Shown here: piece by piece, positions 49,306-58,078 of the stretch
Numbering within the stretch: the first letter of the stretch is position 1
Layout of the letters: each line of letters starts with the position of its first letter
Assembly: GCA_020697255.1 (NCBI GenBank)
Contig: JAJFBE010000008.1
Span: 62,001-126,000, forward strand
Origin: Burkholderiales bacterium
GTDB lineage: Bacteria > Pseudomonadota > Gammaproteobacteria > Burkholderiales > UBA11063
Length of the DNA: 64,000 nucleotides
Direction: 5' to 3'
Translations under genes and position numbers: made by a program
Notes under the pieces: generated by a model
What the model was told of the DNA's origin: nothing
Seen by the model: only the letters and a program-made list of their open reading frames with translations
The model's database searches: none

Positions 49306-49345
49306 AATGTCAGGAAAGTTAATTAACATATTTTTGGAGAAAATC

Positions 49346-49927
49346 ATGACTAAATATACACAACAATTTGCCAACGCAACTGAAAATTGCGAGGCGGCAA
49401 TGAATATTTTTGCAAACTTGGCTAATCGCTCACTGGAGAATGCACAAAAAATTACTGCATTACAATGTGAAACTGCAAGTTTTCTAATTGAGTGCTCTAC
49501 AAATGCAACAAAAAGTTTATTCAATGCTAAAACGCCAGAGCAAGCTACTAGCGTAATAAAAGATTTTGCTGCTTCTTCAGTAGAAACTACTTTCGAAAAA
49601 ACCAAAGAGATGCTAAATGTATTGAGCAAATCACAAGAGTCTTTTAAAGATGCAGCAAATACCTCATTTAAAAACGCCAGTGATTCAATTTTATCTTCAA
49701 TTGATCAGGTTGCTAAAGTAAATCCGAGCTGGTCAAAAGCAGCTTCACAGTCAGTACAAAAAATCATTGAAGCAACTACGAAAGCAAGTGAAACAATTGA
49801 AAAAGTTGCCGAACAAGTATCTGCTATTACAAATAAAAATGTAGAAGCTGCTACAACAGCAACACTAAATTCATTTAAAAAAGCCGGATCTGCCAGAGGA
49901 TTTGCTTCTACAGCTTCTGCTAAATAA
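49346..49927 (+). CDS. phaP: Phasin family protein (PHA granule-associated)
   Basis: About 193 residues. The ATG at 49346 (MTKYTQQFANATENCEAAMN) is chosen because GGAG lies 7 bases upstream. The protein is almost wholly alpha-helical, Ala/Ser/Thr/Lys-rich and amphipathic, with the phasin-type stretches FANLANRSLENAQKITALQ and TFEKTKEMLNVLSKSQES. Phasins coat polyhydroxyalkanoate granules in the cytoplasm. No PHA synthase gene is in the window. Its own promoter sits between gyrB and the start, and its terminator overlaps the end of acpS. Confidence 0.8.
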   Translation: MTKYTQQFANATENCEAAMNIFANLANRSLENAQKITALQCETASFLIECSTNATKSLFNAKTPEQATSVIKDFAASSVETTFEKTKEMLNVLSKSQESFKDAANTSFKNASDSILSSIDQVAKVNPSWSKAASQSVQKIIEATTKASETIEKVAEQVSAITNKNVEAATTATLNSFKKAGSARGFASTASAK

Positions 49928-49953
49928 TTTGGTTAAGTTATTCACATAGCATT

Positions 49954-49984
49954 AAAAAGCATGAATTTTATTCATGCTTTTTTT
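49954..49984. terminator. Bidirectional terminator between phaP and acpS
   Basis: AAAAAGCATGAA (49954-49965) pairs with TTCATGCTTTTT (49971-49982), followed by further T on the plus strand and with TTTTT on the minus strand. The right arm encodes the last codons of acpS (KKHE-stop). Confidence 0.85.
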
Positions 49985-50357
49985 CTAATACAACAAAGGC
50001 ACTAGATAAATTAATCTCATCACTAATTGATAAATGACACGTGCCAATACCGTGTGAATCTAAAAAACTGATTATTGTACTATCTAATACAAAATACGGT
50101 TTTCCAAGAGCATCATTACTAATAGAGATTTTAGGCATTAATACGGGATCCCGTAGTCCAATTCCGCATGCTTTAGCGAAAGCTTCTTTAGCAGCAAAGC
50201 GTTTGGCAACAAATCTGATTTTATCATTTTTATTTGCAAAAACTTCTTTTTCACTGACAGATAAAATTTTATCAATAAAACGTGCACTGTACTTCTCAAT
50301 TAAATCATCAATGCGCTTATTTTCAACTATATCGTGCCCTATAGAGTAAATTGCCAT
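49968..50357 (-). CDS. acpS: Holo-[acyl-carrier-protein] synthase AcpS
   Basis: Transfers phosphopantetheine from CoA to acyl carrier protein. The 129-residue protein shows the family motifs GHDIVENKRIDDLI (magnesium-binding Asp) and FVAKRFAAKEAFAKACGIGL, with KPYFVLD and HLSISDEINLSSAFVVLE. Length and motifs match AcpS exactly. In many betaproteobacteria acpS follows pdxJ; here pdxJ lies 1.5 kb away on the same strand, separated by mpg and gst on the other strand. The C-terminal codons are part of the shared terminator. Confidence 0.95.
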   Translation of the reverse strand: MAIYSIGHDIVENKRIDDLIEKYSARFIDKILSVSEKEVFANKNDKIRFVAKRFAAKEAFAKACGIGLRDPVLMPKISISNDALGKPYFVLDSTIISFLDSHGIGTCHLSISDEINLSSAFVVLEKKHE

Positions 50358-50466
50358 TTATACTGGTTACCTTAAGTAATAAGTTTATATGAATATTTAT
50401 ATACTCAATTGTATCATACCAGGTTGAAAAAGATTATAATGATGTTTTTTATTAGAGTTTTTAGAT

Positions 50467-51021
50467 ATGATGCATAAATTAGGGTACGAGTTTTATAACC
50501 GAGATACACAGATAGTTGCCCGTGAATTATTGGGTAAATATTTGGTACATAAATATAATCAAGTTGAGATGATTGGTAAAATTGTTGAGACAGAGGCGTA
50601 TCTTGGTGCACATGACCTGGCGGCACATTCTTCTAAAGGCCTCACAGATAGAACAAAAATTATGTTTGGACCTGCAGGTTTGGCATATGTATATTTAATC
50701 TATGGTGTACATCATTGCATGAATGTAGTGACAGAAGAAGAGGGGTGTGGTTCTGCGGTATTAATTCGGGCAATAGAGCCAATAGCTAATATTAATGCAA
50801 AAACTAATGGGCCGGGATTACTTTGTAGAGCAATGAGTATTGATAGACAATTAAATGGATATAGTTTGTGTAGCGATAATTTTTATATTGCTGCACCGGA
50901 TGAGCTCTCTAAAATAAAAATTATTAAACGTCCAAGGATCGGGGTTAATTACGCCCGTCATTGGTCAAAGCGCCTACTTAGGTTTTATATTAAAGATAAT
51001 TTATTTATTTCCAAAAAATAA
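50467..51021 (+). CDS. mpg: 3-methyladenine DNA glycosylase (AAG/MPG type)
   Basis: Base-excision repair enzyme removing alkylated purines. The 184-residue product carries ARELLGKYLVHKY, GKIVETEAYLGAHDLAAHSS (catalytic Glu and the following H/D), GPAGLAYVYLIYGVHHCMNVV (base-flipping Tyr/His region) and GPGLLCRAMSID, all AAG hallmarks. It is slightly shorter than the usual ~190-200 residues but complete. Located between acpS and gst, likely monocistronic or with gst. Confidence 0.9.
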   Translation: MMHKLGYEFYNRDTQIVARELLGKYLVHKYNQVEMIGKIVETEAYLGAHDLAAHSSKGLTDRTKIMFGPAGLAYVYLIYGVHHCMNVVTEEEGCGSAVLIRAIEPIANINAKTNGPGLLCRAMSIDRQLNGYSLCSDNFYIAAPDELSKIKIIKRPRIGVNYARHWSKRLLRFYIKDNLFISKK

Positions 51022-51178
51022 AGTAAAGCTGGTTTTGGTAAAATTACGGTTATTATCTAAAGAATCGATTAAGGATAGAGTAAATGAATTTAGAAATTCT
51101 ATGGATGAATGGATTGTGCCGAGGGTAACCGGGCAGGCATTGATTGTTTTGAGCAAAGCTATTTAAGAAAGGAACTAA

Positions 51179-51787
51179 ATGTCGAAGAATCTAATATTTT
51201 ATACTAATCCGATGTCACGCGGCCGAATTGTAAGATGGATGTTAGAAGAGATAGGTGTACCATATGAAACAAAGATTTTAGAATATGGTACAACTATGAA
51301 AAGCCCAGAATATTTAGCTATTAATCCAATGGGTAAAGTTCCAGCGATTAAGCATGGCGATAATGTAATAACTGAAGCTGCTGCAATTTGTGCTTATCTG
51401 GCGGAAACTTTTCCAGAAGCTAAGTTAATGCCAATAAACGATGAAGAACGTGCGTTATATTACCGATGGTTATTTTTTACTGCAGGCCCGGTTGTGGAAA
51501 TATTTGAGATGAGTAACTTTAATCCTGTAATAACCCCCGAATTACAAAGATCACTTGGTTGTGGCAACCCACAAGATGCACTTGATGCTTTAGCAAAAGC
51601 TGTAAATACATCAACTTACATTACAGGTGATAGATTTACTGCAGCTGATGTATACATTGCTTCTTACATTGGTTTTTGTATGCAAATTGGTAAATTGGAA
51701 AAACGCCAGGAGTTTGTAGAATATTGGGCTAGAGTGGCTAATCGTCCAGCTAGAATACGTGCTACAGAGATTGATGGCGCATTATAA
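51179..51787 (+). CDS. Glutathione S-transferase family protein
   Basis: A 202-residue cytosolic GST: N-terminal thioredoxin-like domain (NLIFYTNPMSRGRIVRWMLE with Ser/Tyr/Arg active-site region; INPMGKVPAIKHGDNVITEA) and C-terminal helical domain (FTAADVYIASYIGFC with the N-capping Asp). The fold matches the bacterial beta/other GST group; substrate unknown. It may use glutathione made by gshB at 20.8 kb. AAAGGAAC precedes the ATG. The 157 bases before it hold no convincing gene. Confidence 0.88.
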   Translation: MSKNLIFYTNPMSRGRIVRWMLEEIGVPYETKILEYGTTMKSPEYLAINPMGKVPAIKHGDNVITEAAAICAYLAETFPEAKLMPINDEERALYYRWLFFTAGPVVEIFEMSNFNPVITPELQRSLGCGNPQDALDALAKAVNTSTYITGDRFTAADVYIASYIGFCMQIGKLEKRQEFVEYWARVANRPARIRATEIDGAL

Positions 51788-51825
51788 TTTACAATTATTG
51801 ATGTAAATTGTAATAATAGCTTTTG

Positions 51826-52560
51826 TTACCCGCGACTACTACATGCTTCTTGCATTAAGCGTTTCATTTCATGTACTGCTTTAGGTAGTCCCCAAAAAAC
51901 ACTCTGGGCAATAATGGCAAAACCAATATTTAATTCGTGCATTTGCGGTATCCAGGCAATTGGTTTTACGTTATGATAATTAAGGCCGTGTCCCCCATTT
52001 ACTATTAAGCCAAGTGATGAAGCATATTCGGCCATATCTTTTATTTGGAAAAATTCATCACTTTCATAATAATCAGATTTTAAAATAGCATATTTACCCG
52101 TATGAATTTCAATTGCTCTGGCATCCAGATCACTGGCTGCAGTTATCTGGTCTTCTTCCGCATCTATAAATAAAGAAGTAATAATCCCATTTTTTTGTAA
52201 AACATTAACTACATTACCTATATGGTCCAAATTGCCCAGGACATCCAAGCCACCCTCTGTAGTTAGCTCTTCACGCTTTTCCGGTACCAGACAGACAAAG
52301 TCGGGGCGAACTTGCAGGGCAAATTCTACCATTTCAGATGTTGCTGCCATCTCAAGATTTAGCTGGGTTTTTAGGGTCTGCCTAAGCAAAATTACGTCAT
52401 TATCCTTTATATGTCGGCGGTCTTCACGTAGATGCACAGTGATTGAATCAGCACCGTTAGTTTCCGCAATTAACCCGGCTTCAATAAGACTGGGAAAAGC
52501 CTCTCCACGTGCATTCCGAATAGTTGCAATGTGATCGATATTAACACCCAGGCGAATCAT
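51826..52560 (-). CDS. pdxJ: Pyridoxine 5'-phosphate synthase PdxJ
   Basis: Condenses 1-deoxy-D-xylulose 5-phosphate with 3-amino-2-oxopropyl phosphate in vitamin B6 synthesis. The 244-residue TIM barrel opens [19 protein letters not shown] and contains [37 protein letters not shown] (Glu/His catalytic region), [10 protein letters not shown] and [12 protein letters not shown] (phosphate-binding). All diagnostic motifs are present. AAAAAGGAG lies before the ATG. Its partner acpS is nearby but not adjacent. Confidence 0.96.
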   Translation of the reverse strand: MIRLGVNIDHIATIRNARGEAFPSLIEAGLIAETNGADSITVHLREDRRHIKDNDVILLRQTLKTQLNLEMAATSEMVEFALQVRPDFVCLVPEKREELTTEGGLDVLGNLDHIGNVVNVLQKNGIITSLFIDAEEDQITAASDLDARAIEIHTGKYAILKSDYYESDEFFQIKDMAEYASSLGLIVNGGHGLNYHNVKPIAWIPQMHELNIGFAIIAQSVFWGLPKAVHEMKRLMQEACSSRG

Positions 52561-52754
52561 GAAAAACTCCTTTTTAAATGTTTATCTAATTATATTATAA
52601 GTTTAAGAAGAATGCCAGCTAAATACTTAGTATAAATTTATCCTCATTATACTCTAGTTAAGTGATCAAGTTCAAAAATAATTATCAATAATAAGACTAC
52701 CTTATGCTAAAGTATGGTCCGATAATAAAATTTAACTAAATGAAATAATATTAC

Positions 52755-53609
52755 ATGCGATTTAAATTAAAATTATTAATAATGGGCGCTATTTGTCTAT
52801 ATATATGGACATGGGCGAGTGCAGATACACAAGCCAATCTCCCTGCAGCATCTCAAAAAATTAGAAATGAATCGCAGGCTTTAGCCGGATATTCAGGTAT
52901 TGTAGGGACATCGCCCGGGCATGACACAATTTCCAATGCAGGTGGCGCTTTTGAATTTTTACCAAATGGTACAAACATTTATGGATTCTTTTCCCAAACC
53001 CTGGCAAATGATATTTACTATGAAGCCAGGCTTTATGGCCGCTACAATTATGTAACGGCAAATCCAAATATACCGGGACTGCCACCTTCAAATATAACTC
53101 CCCCACTTGGTTATGGTATTACCGGGATTTTGGGTTATAATTTTCATCCAAGTGATGTGGTGGATATTACGCCATATGCCAGAATTAATGTACAAAGTGA
53201 TATGGGTCCAGTATATAGTGATAGTAATGGAAATCATATAGATTCAATAACCTATGCTCTTTTAGCCGGTAGCAAGTTGGCGTTTAAGGCAACACCCATG
53301 TTTTCGCCATATGTAAATATATGGGGCGGCTATCAATGGAATAATCTATCTGGCACATATCCTAATGCTGTAACAAATACTAATACCCCAATAAATGGTC
53401 AGCTAGGCCAAATTGCAATTACTTATGAAATTGGTTTAGGTGCCAAATTATCCGAACATATTACTTTAATTCCCTATTGGCAATACATAACGAATATTAA
53501 TCAGCCAGATGGAGCAGCATCTACGGCAATTGATCAAGGTGGCCTCAATCAGGGTAATCTTACCGGTACAGCCCAGGTATTTGCATTAAAATTAAATATA
53601 GCCTGGTAA
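52755..53609 (+). CDS. Predicted outer-membrane barrel protein, copy A
   Basis: A 284-residue exported protein (signal MGAICLYIWTWASA region). The mature part is rich in Gly, Tyr, Asn and Pro with alternating hydrophobic strands and ends in FALKLNIAW with a terminal aromatic, typical of outer-membrane barrels. It shares long near-identical stretches with the protein at 62.6 kb (GFFSQTLANDIYYEARLYG; YNYVTANPNIPG; LSEHITLxPYWQY). Family unknown to me; porin or surface channel is a guess. It is a monocistronic unit on the plus strand. Confidence 0.65.
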   Translation: MRFKLKLLIMGAICLYIWTWASADTQANLPAASQKIRNESQALAGYSGIVGTSPGHDTISNAGGAFEFLPNGTNIYGFFSQTLANDIYYEARLYGRYNYVTANPNIPGLPPSNITPPLGYGITGILGYNFHPSDVVDITPYARINVQSDMGPVYSDSNGNHIDSITYALLAGSKLAFKATPMFSPYVNIWGGYQWNNLSGTYPNAVTNTNTPINGQLGQIAITYEIGLGAKLSEHITLIPYWQYITNINQPDGAASTAIDQGGLNQGNLTGTAQVFALKLNIAW

Positions 53610-53699
53610 TATAAAAACTTACCTGTAAGTTAATGAATTCCCAACTGCATACGCTTATTGAAGTTTGGAATGGCAATTTAATTTTTTAAAAGAGTAAAA

Positions 53700-54398
53700 A
53701 TGAAAAAAGAAACTGTTTTAATAACCGGGTCAAATAGAGGGATTGGTTTAGGGTTAGTTAAAGAATTTATTAAGCATAGTTATAATGTGATTGCCAGTTG
53801 CAGAAAACCGGAAAAAGCTAAAGAGTTACTTTTATTGGCAAAGCAATATCCTAAAAACGTAACAGTTGAAAAGCTGGATGTGACATTAGAATCTGACTTT
53901 TTTGCCATATCAGGAAAATATAAGGATATACCAATTGATATCGTAATAAACAATGCCGGGATTTTTCCGGAAGATCACTCCAGAAATGGAATAAGCGCAA
54001 GTAATTCCCAAGATATATTAGCTGCCTTTCAAACAAACGCACTGGGAGCGTTAATGACGATAAAATCTTTCCAGGCAAATTTATTAAAATCTGCCAACCC
54101 CAGGATTATAAATTTATCAAGCCAAATGGGCGCTCTCAGTGCTGCCAGTGGGTTTGGTTATTCATATAGGATGTCTAAAGTTGCACTTAATATGTTAACT
54201 TGCTGTTTTGCTGCTGAAAATAAAAATATTATTACTGTTTCACTGCGTCCGGGATGGGTTAAGACGCAGATGGGTGGAAGTAACGCTATTATGACAGTTG
54301 AAAAGAGTGTTAGTAAATTACTTAAAATAATTGAAAACTTGCAAGCAGAAGACTCGGGGCGCTTTTATGATATTGAAAAAAAGATTTGTAGCTGGTAG
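53700..54398 (+). CDS. Short-chain dehydrogenase/reductase
   Basis: A 232-residue Rossmann-fold oxidoreductase. Motifs in order: TGSNRGIGLGLVKEF (nucleotide-binding TGxxxGxG), NNAG in DIVINNAGIF, Ser in INLSSQMGALSAASG and the YxxxK pair in YSYRMSKVALNML, then LRPGWVKTQMGG. The sequence resembles the carbonyl-reductase-like/CsgA group of SDRs. An Arg after the Gly-rich motif (SCRKPEKAK) suggests NADP(H). Substrate unknown. It converges with the NlpC gene 6 bases away. Confidence 0.85.
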   Translation: MKKETVLITGSNRGIGLGLVKEFIKHSYNVIASCRKPEKAKELLLLAKQYPKNVTVEKLDVTLESDFFAISGKYKDIPIDIVINNAGIFPEDHSRNGISASNSQDILAAFQTNALGALMTIKSFQANLLKSANPRIINLSSQMGALSAASGFGYSYRMSKVALNMLTCCFAAENKNIITVSLRPGWVKTQMGGSNAIMTVEKSVSKLLKIIENLQAEDSGRFYDIEKKICSW

Positions 54399-54403
54399 AT
54401 CGG

Positions 54404-55018
54404 CTATATTTTTCGTCTTTTATAGCTGGATTTTTTTACCGGTTTTTGTTTCCTTGTGGTAACCGGATCCCTTGTGCTACGTATATCATCCAAAACAGTT
54501 TGGTTTTCTTCATTTATATCTTCTTCTACCATCCTTTTAGCAACAACAAATTTACTGCGATAGTACTCATCAAGAGCTGAAATTTGAATATCTTTACCAG
54601 TTCTTGGTGCCTGGATAAACTGGTTGTTGCCCAAATACATTCCAACATGGGTAATTGGCCTGCCACTATGGGTTTTAAAGAATACTAAATCACCTGGCTG
54701 CAATTGATCAAACGGAATTTTTTTACCCAGCATAGCCATTTCATTGGCAGTCCTGGGAAGGGTTATCCCTAAGGATTTTTTAAATACATAACGGATAAAG
54801 CCGCTGCAATCAAGGCCGGAACTTGGGGTATTTCCACCCCATTTGTATGGGATTCCGATCAAATTCATGGATTGCAGTAACATATTGCCGATCTGGTCGT
54901 TACTTCCTGGGCGTGGACCTTCAATGTCAATATCATTAGCAATTGCTTCTGCAGCAAATGAATAATATGGCATAGCGAAAAGTATAGTAAGTATAATGGG
55001 AATAAGTAATTTTTTTAT
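54404..55018 (-). CDS. NlpC/P60 cell-wall hydrolase with apparent AUA start
   Basis: Predicted peptidoglycan D,L-endopeptidase in the periplasm. The NlpC/P60 domain has LDCSGFIRYVF (catalytic Cys), ITHVGMYLG (catalytic His) and FIQAPRTGKD (third polar residue), then a basic tail (KKSSYKRRKI). From the first ATG (54973) there is no proper signal peptide. Extending the same open frame 15 codons to an ATA at 55018 gives a textbook one (KKLLIPIILTILFAMPYYSF, cut before AEA). AAGGA lies 8 bases before that ATA. I therefore set the start there (204 residues); a sequencing error turning ATG into ATA is the alternative. Confidence 0.8.
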   Translation of the reverse strand: MKKLLIPIILTILFAMPYYSFAAEAIANDIDIEGPRPGSNDQIGNMLLQSMNLIGIPYKWGGNTPSSGLDCSGFIRYVFKKSLGITLPRTANEMAMLGKKIPFDQLQPGDLVFFKTHSGRPITHVGMYLGNNQFIQAPRTGKDIQISALDEYYRSKFVVAKRMVEEDINEENQTVLDDIRSTRDPVTTRKQKPVKKSSYKRRKI

Positions 55019-55148
55019 TTGTATTATCCTTATTTTTTAATACTACATTATACTATACCCTTTTTCTACTAGACCTTAACTTTGTTGCCTTTGTGGGGGC
55101 GTGTCTGGGCATAAGAATAAAATATTATTGTTTTACGATATAAATAAT

Positions 55149-55179
55149 TTGACAAGCAGTATATTTATCATGTTATAAT
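55149..55179 (+). promoter_or_regulatory. Sigma70-type promoter for the DUF2975/Xre pair
   Basis: Perfect TTGACA (55149-55154) and TATAAT (55174-55179) with a 19-base spacer, or 18 bases to TTATAA; 46 bases before the ATG at 55225. Confidence 0.55.
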
Positions 55180-55224
55180 GCATAACTTGAATTTTTCAAC
55201 ATAAATTTTTTAAAGGATCAAATT

Positions 55225-55797
55225 ATGAATAATCAAAAACTTATTAGCGCTAGTAAAACAATGCAATTAGTTTTATGGGTAATGCTGGTTGCGCTTTTCT
55301 TAATGGTAATCATTCCTTGGGCCTTCCCAACTACCGGTTTGGGTAAATTTTTACTTAGCATACAAAACTTTAATAATTTTATGGATACATACCATAAAAA
55401 TATAGATGATTTTATGTCAAATCTAAGGCCTATATCCAGATTGTTCGGAATTATTGCTTCAATCATTACTGTTTTGCCATTGGTAATAGGCATAAAAATT
55501 ATGCTAAATGTTGCGGATAATTATAAAAATGGACAAGTTTTTACACTAAATAATGCGAAGTCATATAGACTATTGGGGGTTATTTACCTTATAGAAGCTC
55601 TTTTATTAAAACCCTTGAGTGATATATTTTTTACGTTATGTGCTACATTTAACAACCCTGTTGGCCAACGTACGATTGCATTTGGTTTTACTTTGGGTAA
55701 TATGACAGCGATATTTTTTGCAATTATTTTAATAATGATCGGACATGTAATGGTAGTAGGACAAAAAATGAATGAAGAGCAACAATTTACAGTTTAA
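55225..55797 (+). CDS. DUF2975 membrane protein
   Basis: A 190-residue protein with four predicted membrane helices, the DUF2975 arrangement: helix 1 near 13-32, helix 2 at ~75-95, then DNYKNGQVFTLNNAKSYRLLG (the typical cytoplasmic loop) and two more helices. Function of the family is unknown; members usually pair with a small Xre-type regulator, as here, 11 bases downstream. TAAAGGATC precedes the ATG by ~8 bases. The pair probably forms a membrane-linked regulatory module. Confidence 0.8.
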   Translation: MNNQKLISASKTMQLVLWVMLVALFLMVIIPWAFPTTGLGKFLLSIQNFNNFMDTYHKNIDDFMSNLRPISRLFGIIASIITVLPLVIGIKIMLNVADNYKNGQVFTLNNAKSYRLLGVIYLIEALLLKPLSDIFFTLCATFNNPVGQRTIAFGFTLGNMTAIFFAIILIMIGHVMVVGQKMNEEQQFTV

Positions 55798-55808
55798 GGG
55801 TAGTTAAA

Positions 55809-56018
55809 ATGTCTATAATAATTGAGTTAGATGTAATGCTAGCCAGGCGCAAAATGAAATTACAGGATTTGGCGCAGCATGTTGGGATCACTCCTGCAAA
55901 TTTATCCATTTTAAAAAACGGTAAAGCCAAAGCTATACGGCTAGAAACCTTAAACGCTATTTGTGCTGTGCTTGAGTGTCAACCTGGGGATTTGCTACGC
56001 TTTGAACCGGATAAGTAA
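55809..56018 (+). CDS. Small Xre-family (YozG-like) transcriptional regulator
   Basis: A 69-residue helix-turn-helix protein: LDVMLARRKMKLQDLAQHVG, ITPANLSILKNGKAKAIRLE (recognition helix) and LNAICAVLECQPGDLLRFE. This is the compact Cro/C1-type regulator that accompanies DUF2975 proteins. It follows that gene by 11 bases and is presumably co-transcribed and autoregulatory. Confidence 0.88.
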   Translation: MSIIIELDVMLARRKMKLQDLAQHVGITPANLSILKNGKAKAIRLETLNAICAVLECQPGDLLRFEPDK

Positions 56019-56093
56019 TAATCAGGATTATGACCTTGCTTACAAATATTTTAAACTGAGCTAGAATTACTGCAATATAAACACGCAACAAAA

Positions 56094-56115
56094 TGCCGCA
56101 CTTTACTGTGCGGCA
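56094..56115 (-). terminator. Stem-loop terminator of the frameshifted gene
   Basis: TGCCGCAC (56094-56101) pairs with GTGCGGCA (56108-56115); read on the minus strand it is followed by TTTTGTTG, 18 bases after the stop at 56133. Confidence 0.75.
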
Positions 56116-56132
56116 AGAATAATTTATCAGGT

Positions 56133-57010
56133 TTACTGCATTTTTATAGTACAAGCTCTATCTTGGGTTGGAGGAATCACAGCAGCATAGCCGTCTCTAA
56201 TATCTAATATTGTCGGGCGATATTTATTATTCTCAACGTCATTTTGCGAATAGTCACATAAGTTACTAGTATCTAAATATTTACCATCGTTATTATATGA
56301 CACCGTGCTAGAGCATTTCCCTTGCGCGGTGCAATATTTAATAAACCATCTGGTACCGTTACTATTAGAAGTGTTATCAAACCAAGCGGTCCAACCATAC
56401 TCAGGAAGCGTGGAGCCGGGTTTTAATATACTTCCAGATTTAAGTGAAATAAGGTTATCATTATGCCAACTATGCCACCATGAGGTACAACCTGAACAAT
56501 ATTTATTTGCATCTGCTCCATTATTTTCTGTAGTAAAGACTTGTAAGGAAGTAATGGGTTGACTTGTGCTATTTCGTACTTGATATTGTATACCGGCATT
56601 TACAATAGGGTCAAAGATAGGGCACGGTCCTCCATTCTCCACACCAATAATTGATTTCGCATTTGTAACTCTGAATACAGTAAAGGTTTAATAAGATTTC
56701 CTTTTATCTCTACTTCAACATTCTTACCCATATCAAGAACCTGATATAATGTAAAATTGCTAGCGCCAACTAAAGGATTACGTCGTAAGCAGAATTTGTC
56801 TTTAATAATGAGCTCCCCCGCATTAACTTCATTACCTTGAGTTATGTGGCAATTACCGCCACCATCGCAAACCTGATAAGACACATTCATACCAGAGTCC
56901 CACCAATTTGAAAAAGAATAATTTAGCGTTGTTTGTGTTGCATCAGCATTAGCCAATTTAATCAATATAAAAACTAAACTGAATAAAATTAATGTTTTTA
57001 CCCTATTCAT
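56133..57010 (-). pseudogene. Frameshifted secreted-protein gene (two ORF halves)
   Basis: Two overlapping minus-strand ORFs (57010-56600 and 56642-56133) are one ~290-residue gene. The first has a signal peptide (VKTLILFSLVFILIKLANA) and reads into ...GNLIKPLLYSE. Adding one A to the AAA run (plus-strand T-run 56687-56689) gives GNLIKTFTVFRVTNAKSIIG and continues in frame into the second ORF (VENGGPCPIFDPIVNAG...). The product would be Cys- and Trp-rich (CSGCTSWWHSWHN). Family unknown. A true single-base deletion or a homopolymer sequencing error would look the same. Confidence 0.75.
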
Positions 57011-57193
57011 TTGTCACCTCTATAAAATATAAAGAAATTCTACTTTGAATCATGGTAAATAGTAATTTGTCCATCAGATGACAGGCTGCAGATTACTGTT
57101 TGCCATTATAATTATAGGTACTCACGTATATGTATCTATATTAATATTTTATCATTATATACAGCAGGTTGTCAATACCCTTTGTCACAAGGC

Positions 57194-57644
57194 CAGGGTC
57201 ATCTTATTAAAACCTAAGTTTTAATGAGGTGACCCTGCCTTGTCTGCTAATATAAAGCCAAATTGCTTAACCCATTCCTGGAATTTTATTTCAAATACCT
57301 GTGGATCTAAAACTCTAAAAAATCTTCTTAATTTATCATCACTTGGAGAACCATTTGCATAAGGAAGATATTTTCTCAAAAACTCCAACCTTAATACTCC
57401 AAAAAATTCTATATCATCCCAACTATTACAGCCACATACCAAAGCACAAAATGTTAATAATAAAATCTCGCCTACGCTATATAATTTCTTCCGGTTAACT
57501 CTAGGATCTGGAACGCTTTCAAAAAAATCCAAGAAACCCGTCATATCTTTCAATGTATTTGGCATAGCTCAGTCCTAACTATTAGAATGAGTTATTATCC
57601 ATGTTATTTAAAGGAAATATCTAAGTTTTAATGAGGTGGCCCTG
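57194..57644 (-). mobile_element. Truncated ISAs1-family insertion sequence
   Basis: The transposase start (57565, MPNTLKDMTGFLDFFESVPD) matches the N-terminal DDE_Tnp_1-associated domain of ISAs1 transposases (DPRVNRKKLYSVGEILLLTF; GSPSDDKLRRFF), but only ~108 residues remain before it runs into a terminal-repeat sequence. Outer repeats: CAGGGTCATCTTATTAAAAC at 57194 and, inverted, ending in CCCTG at 57644. Flanks TCACAAGGC (57185-57193) and TCACAATGG (57645-57653) look like a mutated 9-bp target duplication. An extra inverted copy of the terminal repeat (57213-57237) abuts the left end. Confidence 0.8.
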
Positions 57645-57912
57645 TCACAATGGGCGTTATTATGATTTAAGTGATTTTTGTATACGATTAACAGAAATTC
57701 CTGAAATACATTATAGGCTCATGGTAACCATTAACTGGCTTGATCATCTTAGCGAAGCGCCGGTTAAAGAGCAGACCGATTTTTACCAAGCTGCTATTTC
57801 TGATAAACAAGGAATAACGAAAGTAGAACACTTTATGACTGTAGATAAATATATCCAATTACTGTTTATTGAACTGGGTGTTCGCGATATTTATAAGAAT
57901 GTTGCAGCATAA
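57645..57912 (+). pseudogene. 3' fragment of an unknown gene cut by the insertion sequence
   Basis: An open frame of about 88 codons (HNGRYYDLSDFCIRLTEIPE... to ELGVRDIYKNVAA) begins at the IS boundary; its only ATG (57631) is inside the IS terminal repeat. It therefore looks like the remaining C-terminal part of an interrupted gene. No family recognised. A hairpin, AGTGGTATGT/ACATACCACT at about 57976-58006, follows and may be its terminator. Confidence 0.45.
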
Positions 57913-58078
57913 ATACAAAAGGTGCTGTAGCAGAATAGCTTTTTAATATATTAAAAGAAAATGAATTTGATGAAAAAGTGGTATGTTGAGATTCCTGACA
58001 TACCACTCAATGTCGAGCGATTATTAGGAAACACAAAATTTTACTATGACGAGTTGTAAATTAGAAAGTAAGATAAAG

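Noticed and set aside
51022-51178. Small open frame (ending ...VPRVTGQALIVLSKAI) between mpg and gst
   Set aside because: It is open for ~45 codons but has no good start codon or ribosome-binding site and overlaps the mpg end in another frame; kept out of the annotation.
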